Below, one piece after another: positions 41,357-43,032 of a DNA stretch of 43,032 nt (position 1 is its first letter; each line of letters starts with the position of its first letter). The DNA lies in contig CAYYJH010000012.1 of NCBI GenBank assembly GCA_964472195.1, positions 1-43,032 of the forward strand, in the 5' to 3' direction. The notes beneath the pieces were generated by a model. The model had not been told where the DNA came from. It saw only the letters and a list, made by a program, of their open reading frames with translations, and did no database searches. The DNA comes from BS750m-G4 sp964472195. Its GTDB lineage: Bacteria; Bacteroidota; Ignavibacteria; Tepidaquicellales; Tepidaquicellaceae. Position numbers and translations under genes: made by a program.

Positions 41357-42736
41357 TTGTCTAAAAGTAAAGAGAAATTATTTTTATTTTTTTCTGATCT
41401 AATATTTATCAATGTTGCCTGGGCTACTTATTATTTTTTGAGAATTGAAACTGAATGGATAAAATATGCAAATCCACCATCTTTTTTATTACCGATGGCG
41501 GTTATTTTCCTGTATTGGATTTCAATTTTTTCTTTCTCGGGTTTATATCAGTATTGGTTCGTTCGTTCACGCTTCGATGAGTTTGCATCAGTATTTAAGA
41601 CTGTTTCGTTTGGAACAATTATTTTGTTCTTTGTAATATTTATAGATGATACTATTAAAAATGCACCGGTTGTTTCAAGATTCGTAATTATTATATATTG
41701 GATGTTAATGATCTTGTTTGTAGGATTTGGTAGAGTTTTGATAAGGAGTATTCAGAGAAATTTATTACAGAAAGGCATTGGTCTTCGTAATTCCATAATA
41801 ATTGGTGTGGGGTCTAATGCTTCAGAACTCCATGATATCATTGTTAAATTTCCACAATTAGGTTATAAATTTATTGGGTTTGTTAGTGGCAGTAGTTCAG
41901 AAAACAATTCTAAATCTTTAGGTTGTATTGATGAAATTCCAACTATTGTAAAAAATAAAGAAGTATCTGAAATATTAATCGCACTTGAACAAAAACAAAA
42001 AGAAAAAGTATTGGATGTAATTAAATATTGTTCAGGTCTTGATGTAAGTTTAAAAATAATGCCTGATACTTATGAAATCGTTAGTGGTTTAGCAAGGACA
42101 AATCAAATATACGGTGTACCTTTAATCGAAGTAATGCCTGAACTGCTTACGCCTGCAGCAAGATTAACAAAAAGGATTATTGATATTACTGTTGCAATAT
42201 TGATTCTTTTAATGTTGTCTCCAATATTAATTGTAATTTCCATTATTATAAAGTTGACATCAAAAGGTCCAGTTTTTTATAAACAAGAAAGGGTTGGAAA
42301 AAATGGAAAATTGTTCACTATGTATAAATTCAGATCAATGATTGAAAATGCTGAAGAGTATGGTCCGGAGTGGGCAGGTGAAAAAGATCCAAGAATTACA
42401 ACGATCGGAAGAATTATCAGAAGAATGCATTTGGATGAGGTACCTCAAATGTTAAATGTTCTGAAAAATCATATGAGTATTGTTGGTCCTCGTCCCGAAA
42501 GAGAATATTTTGTAAATGAACTTAAGGAAAAAATCCCGTATTACTATAAAAGATTATCTGTGAAACCTGGTATTACGGGCTGGGCTCAGGTAAAATACAC
42601 TTACGATTCATCTCTTGACGATGTTAAGGATAAATTACAATTCGATTTTTATTATATTGAAAATATGAGTATTAAATTGGATTTGAAAATTCTTATTAAC
42701 ACAATGATTGTGGTTTTATTTATGAGAGGTCATTAA
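41357..42736 (+). CDS. Polyprenyl-phosphate sugar phosphotransferase (initiating enzyme, WbaP/WcaJ family)
   Basis: Starts repeat-unit synthesis by transferring a sugar 1-phosphate from a nucleotide sugar to undecaprenyl phosphate. The 459-residue protein has four N-terminal membrane helices (about 8-28, 42-62, 83-100, 108-126), a Rossmann-like CoA-binding domain (about 140-240), a reentrant helix (275-297), and the catalytic bacterial sugar transferase domain to the end. Key catalytic motifs are visible: KFRSM (324-328), LDEVPQ (359-364) with the Asp-Glu pair, VGPRP (376-380) and KPGITGWAQV (403-412). The usual first sugar is glucose, galactose or a derivative; not determinable here. TTG start at 41357, after about 116 non-coding bases. 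Confidence 0.93.
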   Translation: MSKSKEKLFLFFSDLIFINVAWATYYFLRIETEWIKYANPPSFLLPMAVIFLYWISIFSFSGLYQYWFVRSRFDEFASVFKTVSFGTIILFFVIFIDDTIKNAPVVSRFVIIIYWMLMILFVGFGRVLIRSIQRNLLQKGIGLRNSIIIGVGSNASELHDIIVKFPQLGYKFIGFVSGSSSENNSKSLGCIDEIPTIVKNKEVSEILIALEQKQKEKVLDVIKYCSGLDVSLKIMPDTYEIVSGLARTNQIYGVPLIEVMPELLTPAARLTKRIIDITVAILILLMLSPILIVISIIIKLTSKGPVFYKQERVGKNGKLFTMYKFRSMIENAEEYGPEWAGEKDPRITTIGRIIRRMHLDEVPQMLNVLKNHMSIVGPRPEREYFVNELKEKIPYYYKRLSVKPGITGWAQVKYTYDSSLDDVKDKLQFDFYYIENMSIKLDLKILINTMIVVLFMRGH

Positions 42737-42738
42737 TT

Positions 42739-43032
42739 TTGAGAAAAATTCTAGTAATAATTCCAACTTTTAACGAATCTGAAAATATTCTGAATATTAT
42801 TCCGGAGGTTCTGAGTTATACTGATAAGAATAATGAATTTAATGTTTTAGTAGTTGATGATAATTCACCCGATGGTACTGCTGATATGGTGGATAATTAT
42901 AATAATTCAAATGTTTTCATTATCAAACGAAAGCAGAAAGCAGGTTTGGGAACTGCTTACATCGAAGGATTTAAATTTGCTATAAAGAATTCTTTCGACC
43001 TTGTTTTTGAAATGGATGCTGACTTTTCACAT
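42739..43032 (+). CDS. Dolichol-phosphate mannose synthase-like glycosyltransferase (partial, cut by window edge)
   Basis: A frame open from TTG 42739 to the window end (98 codons). The N-terminus RKILVIIPTFNESENI, the DDNSPDGTADM motif (40-50), KAGLGTAYIEGFKF (67-80) and the metal-binding MDAD (92-95) are characteristic of the DPM1/polyprenol monophosphomannose synthase branch of GT2. Such enzymes load mannose or glucose on polyprenyl phosphate. The C-terminus, and whether it has membrane helices, is beyond the window. It begins two bases after the stop of the sugar phosphotransferase, so the two are co-transcribed; TTG is the only start before the first strand. Confidence 0.87.
   Translation, partial: MRKILVIIPTFNESENILNIIPEVLSYTDKNNEFNVLVVDDNSPDGTADMVDNYNNSNVFIIKRKQKAGLGTAYIEGFKFAIKNSFDLVFEMDADFSH

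Noticed and set aside
1..43032. tRNA, rRNA, CRISPR array, transposase or integrase
   Set aside because: I checked the intergenic stretches and gene set and saw no cloverleaf-like segment, no regularly spaced direct repeats and no DDE or recombinase motifs.

Overview
The window is AT-rich bacterial DNA (about one third G+C by eye) from the Bacteroidota/Ignavibacteriota side of the FCB group. The clearest pointer is the secreted carboxypeptidase at 10566-12248, which ends in a type IX secretion sorting domain with the YPNPFNP motif typical of Ignavibacteria-like genomes. Shine-Dalgarno sequences are sparse and TTG starts are very common (11 of 38 starts by my reading), with probable AUU and CUG starts as well. 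A run of exactly 100 Ns (9927-10026) shows a scaffolded, probably metagenomic, assembly.

Left part, 1-8007, minus strand: thiamine pyrophosphokinase, a sodium/solute symporter, a patatin-like outer-membrane phospholipase with POTRA and beta-barrel regions, then two tandem paralogous PDZ / membrane / PP2C-type (SpoIIE/RsbU) signalling proteins, the second cut by the window edge. On the plus strand a BatA-like von Willebrand A protein (8122-10077) holds the assembly gap. It is followed by a hairpin-rich intergenic repeat region, a T9SS-secreted M14 carboxypeptidase (minus), a papain-type C1 peptidase (plus), and a minus-strand trio (Mth938-domain protein, metallo-beta-lactamase-fold hydrolase, AEC transporter).

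Central part, 16382-21992, plus strand: prolyl-tRNA synthetase, a small membrane protein, a Maf nucleotide pyrophosphatase, a YbhN/AglD-type membrane protein, a free-standing B12-binding protein, and a phosphohexomutase that leads into the surface polysaccharide region.

Right part, 21994-43032, plus strand: a Wzx/Wzy-type surface polysaccharide (O-antigen, capsule or exopolysaccharide) locus. It has an outer-membrane export protein (Wza-like), a Wzz-like chain-length protein, a Wzy/O-antigen-ligase-like protein, a Wzx flippase, and at least six glycosyltransferases. It also has a formyltransferase overlapping a NodB-type deacetylase, an NAD-dependent epimerase, and a compact set for a nucleotide-activated heptose (HddA kinase, HddC nucleotidyltransferase, two SIS isomerase-like genes, GmhB phosphatase) with a transaldolase next door. 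The locus ends with a polyprenyl-phosphate sugar phosphotransferase (initiating enzyme) and the start of a dolichol-phosphate-mannose-synthase-like glycosyltransferase. The likely flow is: heptose and other nucleotide sugars are made, the repeat unit is built on undecaprenyl phosphate, Wzx flips it, Wzy polymerises it under Wzz control, and the Wza-like protein exports it. Two features suggest internal punctuation: a strong terminator-like hairpin at 32938-32995 and a perfect 17-bp inverted repeat at 33900-33935.

I saw no tRNA, rRNA, CRISPR array or transposase. I saw no clear candidate for a wholly new system. The most unusual observations are the AUU and CUG starts, the active-site-altered second SIS protein, the formyltransferase/deacetylase pair, and the GCTCC/GGAGC hairpin family beside the assembly gap.
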